DNA of 64,000 nucleotides from CAVYHX01 sp963768415 (GTDB lineage: Bacteria > Pseudomonadota > Gammaproteobacteria > UBA9214), in contig CAVYHX010000016.1 of NCBI GenBank assembly GCA_963768415.1, positions 104,729-168,728 of the forward strand. Reading direction: 5' to 3'. A program made the translations under genes and the position numbers. The notes below the pieces were generated by a model. It had not been told where the DNA came from, searched no databases, and saw only the letters and a program-made list of their open reading frames with translations. Shown here piece by piece: positions 38,374 through 47,155 of the stretch (positions are counted from its first letter, which is position 1; every line of letters begins with the position of its first letter).

Positions 38374-39821
38374 ATCCCGCACCGCGCCCCACTGCTGCTG
38401 CGCAGCCACAGGGTATGGGCCGCGTGCGGCGCATCCATTTCGTCGGGGCCGGCGGTGCGGGAATGGGGGGCATTGCCGAGGTGTTGCATAACCTCGGTTA
38501 TACCGTCAGCGGTTCGGATCTGCGCAAAAACGCGGTGACCAGACATCTCGAAAAACTGGGTGTGCCGGTTACAATCGGCCACCATGCACGCAATGTCGCC
38601 GCTTGTGATGCCGTCGTCGTATCAACCGCAGTGCCGGCCGACAACCCGGAGGTTCAGGCCGCACGGGCGCAGCGGATACCGGTTGTGCCGCGCGCGGAGA
38701 TGCTGGCCGAGCTGATGCGCTTTCGTTACAGCATCGGTGTGGCAGGCACGCATGGCAAGACCACCACGACCAGCCTGATCACCAGCCTGCTGGCAGAGGG
38801 CGGACTGGATCCGACCTATGTCATTGGCGGTCAGTTGAACAGTAGCGCAAGTCATGCGCGCCTCGGTGACGGCCATTACCTGGTCGCCGAAGCCGATGAG
38901 AGCGATGCATCTTTTTTATACCTGCTGCCTTCAATGGCAGTGGTGACCAACATCGATGCCGACCACCTGCCGACCTATGAAGGGGATTTCGAACGCTTGC
39001 GGCAGACCTTTGTCGAGTATCTGCATCACCTGCCGTTTTATGGTCTGGCGGTGCTGTGTCTGGACGACCCGCAGGTGCGCAGCATTCTCGATAAAGTCAC
39101 CCGGCCGGTCATTACCTATGGTATCGACGCGGACGCGGATGTGATCGCCAGTGACCTGCATCAGGACGGGGCGCAGACTTTCTTCAAGGTCCGGCGGCCG
39201 GGTCATGACAAGGCTTTGTCCATTACCCTGAACCTGCCCGGCCGCCACAATGTCCTGAATGCACTGGCGGCCATTGCCGTTGCGACAGAGCTGGGTGTAT
39301 CCGATACGGCCATCCAGCAGGGGCTGGCCGGTTTCCAGGGGATCGGCCGGCGTTTCCAGATGACGGGCGAGATCACCACGGCCGCCGGCAGCGTGCTGAT
39401 GATCGACGACTACGGACACCACCCGCGGGAGATCGCACCCACGCTGGACGCGATTCGCAGCGGTTGGCCCGGGCGCCGCCTGGTGACAGTGTTCCAGCCG
39501 CATCGTTTTACCCGTACACACGATCTGTTTGATGACTTCACCCAGGTGCTGTCCGAGGTGGATGTGCTGGTGTTGTGCGAAGTCTATGCAGCCGGTGAGC
39601 CGCTGATCAGCGGTGCGGATGGCCGCGCACTGGCACGCGGTATCCGCGCACGCGGGCATGTGGATCCCGTGTTTGTTGAAGACCTGGCAACACTGCCGGC
39701 GGTACTGAACGATCTGTTAATGGACGGTGATGTGCTGCTGACACTGGGCGCCGGCGACATCGGTGCGGCAGCTGCGCGCCTGCCAGAGGAGCTCGCTGCG
39801 AGCCCTGCAGCAGGTAAATGA
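38370..39821 (+). CDS. murC: UDP-MurNAc:L-Ala ligase MurC
   Basis: 483 residues from ATG 38370, which overlaps the murG stop. The N-terminal Rossmann domain has IHFVGAGGAGMGGIAEVLHN and SGSDLRKNAVTRHLEKLGV. The P-loop is SIGVAGTHGKTTTTSLITSL, then YLVAEADESDASFLYLLPSM and VTNIDADHLPTYEGDFERLR. The C-terminal part holds DDYGHHPREIAPTLDAIRSG and FQPHRFTRTHDLFDDF. It adds L-alanine to UDP-MurNAc, the first amino acid of the stem peptide. The frame is unbroken. Confidence 0.97.
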   Translation: MNPAPRPTAAAQPQGMGRVRRIHFVGAGGAGMGGIAEVLHNLGYTVSGSDLRKNAVTRHLEKLGVPVTIGHHARNVAACDAVVVSTAVPADNPEVQAARAQRIPVVPRAEMLAELMRFRYSIGVAGTHGKTTTTSLITSLLAEGGLDPTYVIGGQLNSSASHARLGDGHYLVAEADESDASFLYLLPSMAVVTNIDADHLPTYEGDFERLRQTFVEYLHHLPFYGLAVLCLDDPQVRSILDKVTRPVITYGIDADADVIASDLHQDGAQTFFKVRRPGHDKALSITLNLPGRHNVLNALAAIAVATELGVSDTAIQQGLAGFQGIGRRFQMTGEITTAAGSVLMIDDYGHHPREIAPTLDAIRSGWPGRRLVTVFQPHRFTRTHDLFDDFTQVLSEVDVLVLCEVYAAGEPLISGADGRALARGIRARGHVDPVFVEDLATLPAVLNDLLMDGDVLLTLGAGDIGAAAARLPEELAASPAAGK

Positions 39822-40753
39822 CGACTGGAAACATGACAAACAGAATGATGACGGCCGATCAATCACATCGCTGGCGGGGTGAACTGAGCTTCAATGAGTC
39901 CATGGAGCGGCACTCGTCGTGGCGCACCGGTGGCAGTTGCCGGCGCTTTTACAAGCCGGCGGACCTCGATGACCTGTGTGCATTCCTGGAGGACATGGAT
40001 GCGGATGAGCCGTTGTTGTGGCTGGGACTGGGCAGCAACCTGCTGGTCCGCGATGGCGGCTTTCCCGGTACTGTGATTTTTACCTTCGGCGCGCTGACGG
40101 GACTGGACTGGATTAATGACAATACCCTGCGCGCAGGCGCCGGCGTGAGCTGCGCCAAGATCGCGCGGGTGACGGCGCAAAAGGGACTGACCGGTGTGGA
40201 ATTCCTGGCCGGGATTCCCGGTACCCTGGGTGGCGCGCTGGCCATGAACGCCGGCGCCTTCGGGGGCGAGACCTGGCCGCATGTGGCAGAGGTGACATGC
40301 GTGGACCGCAGCGGCCGCTTGCATACGCGCCAGCCGTCCGACTACAGCGTTGGTTATCGCAGTGTCACGGGCGCACAGGACGAATGGTTCGTTGCCGCCA
40401 GCCTGGTGCTCGAGCACGGGAATGCGGAAGACGCACAGCAGCGTATCCGCGAGTTGCTCGCCGAACGTGGTGCCAGGCAACCGACCCAGCAATACAGCTG
40501 CGGCTCGGTGTTCCGCAATCCGCCGGGTGAATATGCTGCGCGCCTGATCGAGGCGACCGGACTCAAGGGCTTGCGCGTGGGTGGTGCACAGGTATCGGTC
40601 AAACACGCCAACTTCATTGTTAACAGAGGGGGTGCCACGGCGGCGGATATCGAGTCACTGATCGAACAGATCCAGGAGCGGATCGAACTGGTGCACGGTG
40701 TCTGGCTCAACACCGAAGTACGCATCACGGGTGAGCCGGTGGCGAAGGGATGA
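39818..40753 (+). CDS. murB: UDP-N-acetylenolpyruvoylglucosamine reductase MurB
   Basis: 311 residues from ATG 39818 overlapping the murC stop; starts at 39833, 39845 or 39848 are also possible because the N-terminus is not conserved. Motifs include HSSWRTGGSCRRFYKPADL, LLWLGLGSNLLVRDGGFPGT, GVEFLAGIPGTLGGALAMNA then GAFGGETW, YSVGYRSV and YSCGSVFRNPPGEYAARLIE. The FAD-binding and catalytic residues typical of the short class of MurB are present. It reduces UDP-GlcNAc-enolpyruvate to UDP-MurNAc in the cytoplasm. It overlaps ddl by 4 bp. Confidence 0.96.
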   Translation: MTTGNMTNRMMTADQSHRWRGELSFNESMERHSSWRTGGSCRRFYKPADLDDLCAFLEDMDADEPLLWLGLGSNLLVRDGGFPGTVIFTFGALTGLDWINDNTLRAGAGVSCAKIARVTAQKGLTGVEFLAGIPGTLGGALAMNAGAFGGETWPHVAEVTCVDRSGRLHTRQPSDYSVGYRSVTGAQDEWFVAASLVLEHGNAEDAQQRIRELLAERGARQPTQQYSCGSVFRNPPGEYAARLIEATGLKGLRVGGAQVSVKHANFIVNRGGATAADIESLIEQIQERIELVHGVWLNTEVRITGEPVAKG

Positions 40754-41730
40754 ATAGCGTTACTGCAGGCACCGCGCAGGCCTATGGCAAGGTGGTGGTA
40801 TTGATGGGAGGCAAGTCAGCGGAACGCGAGATTTCCCTGCGCAGTGGCCGGGCCGTGCTGAAGGCGCTGCAAGCGGCCGGTGTTGATGCGCATGGCCTGG
40901 ATACGGCTGACGCAGGCCTGCTGGCTGCCCTGACTGGCGGTAACTATGCGCGCGCTTTTATTGCATTGCACGGGCGTGGCGGTGAGGACGGTGTCATACA
41001 GGGGCTGCTGGAGACGCTGGGTATTCCGTATACCGGCAGTGGCGTGCTGGGTTCGGCACTGGCGATGGACAAGCTGCGTACCAAGCAGATCTGGCAGAGT
41101 GCCGGGATCCTCACGCCGGCATTTGTACTGCTGGCAGGTACAGCCGACGTCACTGCTGTTCAGGACACCCTGCAGTATCCGGTGATTGTCAAACCCGCAC
41201 ACGAGGGTTCCAGTATCGGTATCAGCAAAGTGGAGAGCGCCGCCGGCTTGCCGGATGCCTGGCGCTCGGCCGCAGAGTACGACGACAGTGTCATCGCCGA
41301 ACAATGGATCGATGGCGGAGAGTACACCGCCGGTATTCTCGGTACGGAGGTGCTGCCGCTGATCCGCCTGGAAACACCACATGCATTCTATGACTACGCG
41401 GCGAAGTACGACGCCGACAGTACGCGCTACCTGGTCCCATGTGGTCTGGATGCAGATACCGAGACCCGGTTACAGCGTGCCGCGGGTGTTGCGTTCCGCG
41501 CGCTGGGCGCGCGTGGCTGGGGACGTGTTGATTTTATGCTGGATGCGGCCGGAGAGCCCTGGTTTATCGAGGTGAATACCGTACCCGGTTTGACCGATCA
41601 CAGCCTGGTGCCGATGGCGGCGGCGGCGGTCGGCATGGATTTCGGTCAACTTGCCTGCCGCATCCTGGATACCAGTATGGGTGCAACGACAGCTACTACA
41701 CAACGGGTGGGCAGCCGTGCCGAAGCGTAA
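40750..41730 (+). CDS. ddl: D-alanine--D-alanine ligase
   Basis: 326 residues. The start overlaps murB by 4 bp. ATP-grasp features are clear: GKVVVLMGGKSAEREISLRS, ARAFIALHGRGGEDGVIQGL, YTGSGVLGSALAMDKLRTKQ, PVIVKPAHEGSSIGISKVES and WGRVDFMLDAAGEPWFIEVN then TVPGLTDHSLVPMAA. It makes the D-Ala-D-Ala dipeptide used by MurF. The position between murB and ftsQ is the usual one for the DdlB copy. The frame is intact. Confidence 0.96.
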   Translation: MNSVTAGTAQAYGKVVVLMGGKSAEREISLRSGRAVLKALQAAGVDAHGLDTADAGLLAALTGGNYARAFIALHGRGGEDGVIQGLLETLGIPYTGSGVLGSALAMDKLRTKQIWQSAGILTPAFVLLAGTADVTAVQDTLQYPVIVKPAHEGSSIGISKVESAAGLPDAWRSAAEYDDSVIAEQWIDGGEYTAGILGTEVLPLIRLETPHAFYDYAAKYDADSTRYLVPCGLDADTETRLQRAAGVAFRALGARGWGRVDFMLDAAGEPWFIEVNTVPGLTDHSLVPMAAAAVGMDFGQLACRILDTSMGATTATTQRVGSRAEA

Positions 41731-42505
41731 TACCCGGCAGCCACGGCCCGGCCTGCGGCAACTGCTGACGGCAGTGCGGCAGCATCACATTCGTACCGTG
41801 TCCGGCATGGTGTTGCTGGGCACGCTGGGGATGACGCTGTACCTCGGTACGCAATGGCTGTCCGATCCCTACCGGTTTCCGCTGCGCGTGGTGAAGGTGG
41901 AAGGAGAATTCCGTTACCTCGACCGGGACCGGCTGCAGACCGCCCTGGCACCCCTGATCGAGGGCGGGTTTTTCACGGCAGACGTTGCCGGTATTCGTTC
42001 AGCTGCGGAGCAACTGGCCTGGGTAGAGCGGGCGGCGGTGACACGTGTCTGGCCGGATATCCTGCGTGTCTACATCGAGGAGCAGGTGCCGGTCGCGCAC
42101 TGGGGAGAAGCGGGTTTGCTGAATGCCTCCGGTGAAGTATTCCAGCCGGCAAGTGCCGGCGCCCTGGCCGGATTGCCGTGGCTTGCAGGGCCGCAAGGGC
42201 TGGCGGACAGGGTGCTGGAAAGTTATCAGCAGATCACGCGCGTGCTGGATTCGCTGGGCTTGCAGATGACCCGGCTGGAACTGGACGAGCGCCGCGCCTG
42301 GCATCTCCAGCTGGATGGCGGGGTGCGGCTGGAACTCGGGCGCGTGGACAGCCGGCAGCGGCTGCAGCGTTTTGTGCAAGCCTATCCGCAACTGTTTGCC
42401 GGACGCATGAATGAATTACAGCGCGTCGATATGCGCTACAGCAATGGATTTTCCGTTCACTGGCACCGAGTGGCGCTGGATGACGCTCCCGGTAAACAGG
42501 GTTAA
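41717..42505 (+). CDS. ftsQ: cell division protein FtsQ
   Basis: 262 residues if started at GTG 41717 (after GGTGGGCAGCC), 14 bp inside ddl. No better ATG fits the family N-terminus, and a start within ddl further upstream is unlikely. A basic cytoplasmic tail precedes one membrane helix (VSGMVLLGTLGMTLYLGTQW). The POTRA domain begins FPLRVVKVEGEFRYLDRDRL and includes LAWVERAAVTRVWPDILRVY, IEEQVPVAHWGEAGLLNASG and EVFQ. The FtsQ beta domain ends with VDMRYSNGFSVHWHR. FtsQ recruits FtsL/B and regulates septal synthesis. It is followed by a 244-bp duplication rather than directly by ftsA. Confidence 0.92.
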   Translation: MPKRNTRQPRPGLRQLLTAVRQHHIRTVSGMVLLGTLGMTLYLGTQWLSDPYRFPLRVVKVEGEFRYLDRDRLQTALAPLIEGGFFTADVAGIRSAAEQLAWVERAAVTRVWPDILRVYIEEQVPVAHWGEAGLLNASGEVFQPASAGALAGLPWLAGPQGLADRVLESYQQITRVLDSLGLQMTRLELDERRAWHLQLDGGVRLELGRVDSRQRLQRFVQAYPQLFAGRMNELQRVDMRYSNGFSVHWHRVALDDAPGKQG

Positions 42506-42986
42506 CCCGCATCTCTCAACGGGCGGCGGTAGAGTCACATAAGTTACTGAGGTAAAGAGCAGAATGCAGAACAGGAATAAAACTGAGTGTTATTGGGCAT
42601 TGCCTATCCCGGCCCTGGCTGGTTCTCGCGTGCCCGGACTTGCGCTTCACTCAAGTGGTAGCTACGGCTACCACTTTCGCTCCAGCGCGGCGTCCGGACA
42701 CACGAGCCCTGCGCCAGCATCCGGGATCCCGCTGAAAGACGCGGGTTAACCCGCATCTCTCAACGGGCGGCGGTAGAGTCACATAAGTTACTGAGGTAAA
42801 GAGCAGAATGCAGAACAGGAATAAAACTGAGTGTTATTGGGCATTGCCTATCCCGGCCCTGGCTGGTTCTCGCGTGCCCGGACTTGCGCTTCACTCAAGT
42901 GGTAGCTACGGCTACCACTTTCGCTCCAGCGCGGCGTCCGGACACACGAGCCCTGCGCCAGCATCCGGGATCCCGCTGAAAGACGC
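42499..42986. repeat. perfect 244-bp tandem duplication between ftsQ and ftsA
   Basis: GGGTTAACCCGCATCTCTCA recurs at 42499 and 42743, and the last seven bases of the pattern recur at 42987. The two 244-bp copies appear identical throughout. Each contains a perfect 10-bp hairpin, AAGTGGTAGC-TACG-GCTACCACTT (42653-42676 and 42897-42920), and a short open frame beginning MQNRNKTECYWALP that I do not consider a gene. The first base block overlaps the ftsQ stop. A function such as a second promoter region for ftsA-ftsZ is possible but not shown by any clear -35/-10 pair. Confidence 0.95.
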
Positions 42987-43014
42987 GGGTTAAGCAAGGC
43001 AGGGATCAAGCAGG

Positions 43015-44250
43015 ATGTCAAAGAAGACAGAAAAAAACCTGATCGTCGGTCTGGATATCGGCACCTCGAAGGTTGTCGCCATAGTCGGCGAACTGTTGCC
43101 CGAGGGTGCCATTGAAGTGATCGGAATCGGTTCGCATCCGTCGCGCGGCCTGAAGAAAGGTGTGGTGGTCAATATCGAATCCACCGTGCACTCGATCCAG
43201 CGTGCCGTGGAAGAGGCCGAGCTGATGGCCGGTTGCCAGATCCATTCGGTATTTGCAGGCATTGCCGGCAGCCACATACGCAGCCTCAACTCGCACGGAA
43301 TCGTCGCGATCCGCGACAAGGAAGTGGCTCCCGGTGACGTGGAGCGGGTAATCGATGCGGCGCGTGCAGTGGCGATACCGGCCGATCAGAAAATTCTTCA
43401 TATCCTGCCGCAGGAATTTCTGATCGATAACCAGGAAGGGATAAAGGAACCGGTTGGCATGTCCGGTGTGCGGCTGGAGGCGAAGGTGCACATGGTGACG
43501 GGTGCAGTCAGCGCGGCACAGAACATCATCAAGTGTGTCCGCCGCTGCGGGCTTGAAGTCGATGACATTATCCTGGAGCAACTGGCTTCGAGCTATTCGG
43601 TGCTCACAGATGATGAAAAGGAACTCGGGGTATGTCTGGTCGATATCGGTGGCGGTACAACCGATATCGCCGTGTTTACCGAGGGCTCCATACGCCATAC
43701 CGCTGTCATCCCGATCGCCGGCGACCAGGTAACCAACGATATTGCCGTTGCCTTGCGCACACCCACGCAATATGCGGAGGAGATCAAGATCAAATATGCC
43801 TGCGCGCTGACGCAGATGGCGAGTGCGGACGAAACCATCGAGGTACCCAGTGTCGGTGACCGGGCACCACGCCGGCTGGCACGGCATACGCTGGCCGAGG
43901 TAGTGGAACCGCGTTACGAGGAACTGCTGACCCTGGTGCAGGCGGAACTGCGCCGCAGCGGTTTCGAGGACCTGATTGCGGCCGGCATGGTGTTGACCGG
44001 TGGCAGTGCCAAGATCGAGGGCCTGGTTGAACTCGCCGAGGAGGTGTTTCACATGCCGGTGCGCCTGGGCACACCCCAGTATGTCACCGGTCTGGTAGAT
44101 GTTGTACGTAATCCGATTTATGCAACGGGTGTCGGCTTGTTGCTGTTTGGTCATCAAAATCGCGACCAGCGTTCGCTGGATATCGGGTTGGGCAAGGGTT
44201 TGAGAGGTGTGTGGGAGCGGATGAAGGGCTGGTTTCAGGGAAATTTCTAA
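43015..44250 (+). CDS. ftsA: cell division protein FtsA
   Basis: 411 residues. Actin-fold phosphate loops are LIVGLDIGTSKVVAIVGELL (about 9-28) and LVDIGGGTTDIAVF (about 210). In between is the 1C domain region IHSVFAGIAGSHIRSLNSHG. The adenosine motif is GMVLTGGSAKIEGLVELAEE. The C-terminus ends with a short amphipathic helix VWERMKGWFQGNF, the membrane-targeting sequence. FtsA anchors FtsZ filaments to the inner membrane. It starts 29 bp after the 244-bp duplication and is followed by ftsZ after a 102-bp gap. Confidence 0.97.
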   Translation: MSKKTEKNLIVGLDIGTSKVVAIVGELLPEGAIEVIGIGSHPSRGLKKGVVVNIESTVHSIQRAVEEAELMAGCQIHSVFAGIAGSHIRSLNSHGIVAIRDKEVAPGDVERVIDAARAVAIPADQKILHILPQEFLIDNQEGIKEPVGMSGVRLEAKVHMVTGAVSAAQNIIKCVRRCGLEVDDIILEQLASSYSVLTDDEKELGVCLVDIGGGTTDIAVFTEGSIRHTAVIPIAGDQVTNDIAVALRTPTQYAEEIKIKYACALTQMASADETIEVPSVGDRAPRRLARHTLAEVVEPRYEELLTLVQAELRRSGFEDLIAAGMVLTGGSAKIEGLVELAEEVFHMPVRLGTPQYVTGLVDVVRNPIYATGVGLLLFGHQNRDQRSLDIGLGKGLRGVWERMKGWFQGNF

Positions 44251-44352
44251 TGGGTGGAACAGGGTTTTGTATGTGTTTTAGACAAGGGCTGTTTTTTAAT
44301 AATGTATTTTCACGGGCTGTTTTTAGCTGTTTCTGATTAAGGAGGAGACATC

Positions 44353-45498
44353 ATGTTCGAACTACTGGATTCATGTGGCCAAAGTGCGGTAATCAAGGTC
44401 ATCGGCGTGGGTGGTGGTGGCGGTAATGCGGTACAGCATATGGTCGAGGGTAATATCGACGGTGTGGATTTTATCTGCGCAAATACCGATTCACAGGCAC
44501 TGAAGAACATGTCTGCGCGGACCACCCTGCAGATCGGCAGCTGTATTACCAAGGGCCTGGGTGCAGGGGCAAACCCGGATATCGGCCGGCAGGCGGCCCA
44601 GGATGACGAGGACCGTATCAGGGAGGTGATCGAGGGTGCGGATATGCTGTTTATCACCGCCGGGATGGGCGGCGGAACCGGGACCGGTGCGGCACCGGTG
44701 GTGGCCCAGATTGCCAAGGAGCTGGGTATCCTCACCGTGGCTGTTGTCACCAAGCCGTTTCCATTCGAAGGCAGCAAGCGTTTGCATGTGGCCCATAACG
44801 GCATCAAGGAGCTGGGTCAGTACGTGGATTCACTGATCACGATACCGAATGAAAAACTGTTGCAGGTGCTGGGGAAGCAAATCAGCCTGCTGGATGCCTT
44901 CCGGTCTGCTAATGATGTGTTGATGGGTGCTGTACAGGGCATCGCCGAACTGATCACCCGGCCCGGGCTGATCAACGTCGACTTTGCCGATGTGCGCACG
45001 GTAATGTCCGAAATGGGCATGGCCATGATGGGTTCCGGGACCGCCAAGGGAGAGGATCGTGCCCGCATGGCCGCCGAGGCCGCTGTCGCCAGCCCGTTAC
45101 TGGAAGACATCAACCTGATGGGTGCACACGGTATTCTGGTCAACGTCACGGCCGGGATGGATCTTGCCATCGGTGAATTCGAGGAGGTGGGCAATACGGT
45201 GAAGGAATTTGCCTCCGAAAATGCCACCGTCGTGGTCGGCACCGTGATTGATCCGGATATGCGTGACGAGCTGCGGGTGACGGTGGTTGCGACCGGGCTG
45301 GGTGCCGAGGCGCGCATGACCAGCGAAAAGCCGTCGCTCGTGCATGTCAACAAACAGGGCTCGGTGGATCTGGACCGGCCGACGGTGTTGCGCCGTAAAA
45401 ACCAGGCGGCGCAGCGTGCCCAGGCTGCAGGCGGCAGTCAGGCCGAGGATCTGGATTATCTGGATATCCCGGCATTCCTGCGTCGCCAGGCGGACTGA
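44353..45498 (+). CDS. ftsZ: cell division GTPase FtsZ
   Basis: 381 residues, with a strong AAGGAGGAGACATC site before the ATG. GTP-binding motifs are IKVIGVGGGGGNAVQHMVEG and GMGGGTGTGAAPVVAQIAKE; the synergy (T7) loop is LINVDFADVRTVMSEMGMAM. A variable linker precedes the conserved C-terminal peptide LDYLDIPAFLRRQAD, which binds FtsA and ZipA. FtsZ forms the cytokinetic ring. The frame is intact. A 246-bp gap to lpxC follows. Confidence 0.98.
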   Translation: MFELLDSCGQSAVIKVIGVGGGGGNAVQHMVEGNIDGVDFICANTDSQALKNMSARTTLQIGSCITKGLGAGANPDIGRQAAQDDEDRIREVIEGADMLFITAGMGGGTGTGAAPVVAQIAKELGILTVAVVTKPFPFEGSKRLHVAHNGIKELGQYVDSLITIPNEKLLQVLGKQISLLDAFRSANDVLMGAVQGIAELITRPGLINVDFADVRTVMSEMGMAMMGSGTAKGEDRARMAAEAAVASPLLEDINLMGAHGILVNVTAGMDLAIGEFEEVGNTVKEFASENATVVVGTVIDPDMRDELRVTVVATGLGAEARMTSEKPSLVHVNKQGSVDLDRPTVLRRKNQAAQRAQAAGGSQAEDLDYLDIPAFLRRQAD

Positions 45499-45744
45499 GC
45501 AGGGCTGACTGTATGGGTGCGCGGCCCGGGCACGAAGTGTCTGCGGGAGCGGCAGGGCATGCGCACCCCTGTATGGGTGGTTAATCGGCTGATCAACGGC
45601 GTGAATGATTCTGTTATTGCTATGACGTTCCTGCCCGGAAACGGAATGTGTTTCTTTGAAGGGCAGGGCGGCTATGCTAGCATTCCAGGCATTTTATCGG
45701 CTACTTGTCTGAGTATAGGCGGCGTTTAGAGGAATAATGAGGCC

Positions 45745-46656
45745 ATGATTCGGCAACGTACGCTCAAGAATGTCATCCGCGCAACCGGCGTAGGGCTGCA
45801 TACCGGCAAGAAAATCTATCTCACGCTGCGACCGGCACCGGTGGATAACGGCATCGTGTTTTGCCGCGTTGATCTGGATGTGCCGGTGCAGATCAAGGCA
45901 CGGCCGGAGAATGTCGGTGATACCCGGCTGTCGACCACCCTGGTCAATGACCAGGTACGGATATCGACGGTTGAGCATCTGCTCTCGGCCATGGCCGGCC
46001 TGGGGATTGATAATGCGTTTGTGGATCTGAGCGCACCGGAAGTACCGATCATGGATGGCAGTGCCGGTCCCTTCGTGTTCCTGATCCAGTCTGCGGGGAT
46101 CGAGGAACAGAACGCACCCAAGCGTTTTATCAGGATCAAACACCCCGTTCAGGTGGAAGATGGTGACAAGATTGCCCGGTTTGAACCGTTTGACGGATTC
46201 AAGGTGGGCTTTACGATTGAATTCGACCATCCCGTCTTCAAGTCGAATACCCAGCATGCCGAAATCGATTTTTCCACGACCTCCTTTGTAAAAGAGGTCA
46301 GCCGCGCCCGCACATTCGGGTTCATGCGCGAAATAGAGCAGTTGCGCGAACGCGAACTGGCGCTCGGTGGCAGTCTCGATAATGCGGTGGTGCTGGACGA
46401 TTACCGCGTATTAAACGAAGACGGCCTGCGTTACCGGGATGAATTCGTGAAGCACAAGATTCTCGATGCCATTGGCGATCTGTATCTGCTGGGTCACAGC
46501 CTGATTGGGGCCTTCAGTGGCTTCAAGTCGGGCCATGCCCTGAACAACAAGCTGTTGCGTGCCCTGATGGCAGACGCGTCAGCCTGGGAGCAGGTGACCT
46601 TCGATGATGTCAGCGAGGCGCCGGTCTCCTTTCTGCGGCCAGTTACAACCTCCTGA
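45745..46656 (+). CDS. lpxC: UDP-3-O-acyl-N-acetylglucosamine deacetylase LpxC
   Basis: 303 residues. The start reads MIRQRTLKNVIRATGVGLHT. Zinc ligands and catalytic residues are visible: His in ISTVEHLLSAMAGLGIDNAF, His and Asp in EFVKHKILDAIGDLYLLGHS, and the active-site His in FSGFKSGHALNNKLLRALMA. IMDGSAGPFVFL is also typical. LpxC catalyses the committed step of lipid A synthesis and confirms a Gram-negative host. The 246-bp gap after ftsZ suggests its own promoter; a weak candidate is TTGAAG (45656-45661) with TAGCAT (45678-45683). Confidence 0.97.
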   Translation: MIRQRTLKNVIRATGVGLHTGKKIYLTLRPAPVDNGIVFCRVDLDVPVQIKARPENVGDTRLSTTLVNDQVRISTVEHLLSAMAGLGIDNAFVDLSAPEVPIMDGSAGPFVFLIQSAGIEEQNAPKRFIRIKHPVQVEDGDKIARFEPFDGFKVGFTIEFDHPVFKSNTQHAEIDFSTTSFVKEVSRARTFGFMREIEQLRERELALGGSLDNAVVLDDYRVLNEDGLRYRDEFVKHKILDAIGDLYLLGHSLIGAFSGFKSGHALNNKLLRALMADASAWEQVTFDDVSEAPVSFLRPVTTS

Positions 46657-46698
46657 TTTTAATAGTATTTCCTCTATAAGCCGCGGTACCCGCCCGGG

Positions 46699-47136
46699 TC
46701 AGCGGTGCCTGTGCCGTCCGGCCAGTTTCAAAAGTGCAGTTTTCAGCAGCGGATCCGATATAGAATATGCTGCCTGCTGTAATGCGGCGGCACCCTGCGC
46801 CGAGCGGCGTATGGGGGGCTGTTCGGGAACCGGGCGGGCGGGTGTGAGTGGCCTGACGCACACACGGACTGTGAAACGGGTCACATTCTGGCGACTGGAT
46901 AGCTGCTTAACTAGTTGTGGGGCGTGAAACCGCAGGCGCACGGCCCACGCCGGCGTGTCAGCAGCCAGGACCAGGGTGTTGTCCTCACGAATGGCGAGCA
47001 AGCGGCAATGTTGTTGCAGCGGCGCCGGCAGCAAGTTGTGCAACCGGGCTTCGAACTTGGACAGCATATGCGCACGCGCGCGCAACCGGGCAAGATTGCC
47101 GTTTAGTAATTTATTAATTTTTAGTGGTTTTTTCAT
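46699..47136 (-). CDS. dciA: DciA-like replicative-helicase loader (DUF721)
   Basis: 145 residues from the ATG at 47136 (MKKPLKINKLLNGNLARLRA). The core LLPAPLQQHCRLLAIREDNT, LVLAADTPAWAVRLRFHAPQ and LVKQLSSRQNVTRFTVRVCV has the DUF721/DciA pattern, where a basic N-terminal domain follows a hydrophobic core. DciA loads DnaB helicase in bacteria without DnaC. A longer in-frame start at 47181 would overlap the divergent M23 gene. It stands between lpxC and the M23-peptidase gene, its usual place in gammaproteobacteria, but on the opposite strand. Confidence 0.85.
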   Translation of the reverse strand: MKKPLKINKLLNGNLARLRARAHMLSKFEARLHNLLPAPLQQHCRLLAIREDNTLVLAADTPAWAVRLRFHAPQLVKQLSSRQNVTRFTVRVCVRPLTPARPVPEQPPIRRSAQGAAALQQAAYSISDPLLKTALLKLAGRHRHR

Positions 47137-47155
47137 GGCTGACTGAGCAGGCTTT

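Noticed and set aside
42564..42993. Two identical 61-codon frames (MQNRNKTECYW...) in the 244-bp duplication
   Set aside because: The frame includes a hairpin sequence, lacks a ribosome binding site of quality and shows no family pattern; duplicated only because the DNA is.
45517..45729. 70-codon frame between ftsZ and lpxC
   Set aside because: No plausible start site or composition; more likely the lpxC upstream region.
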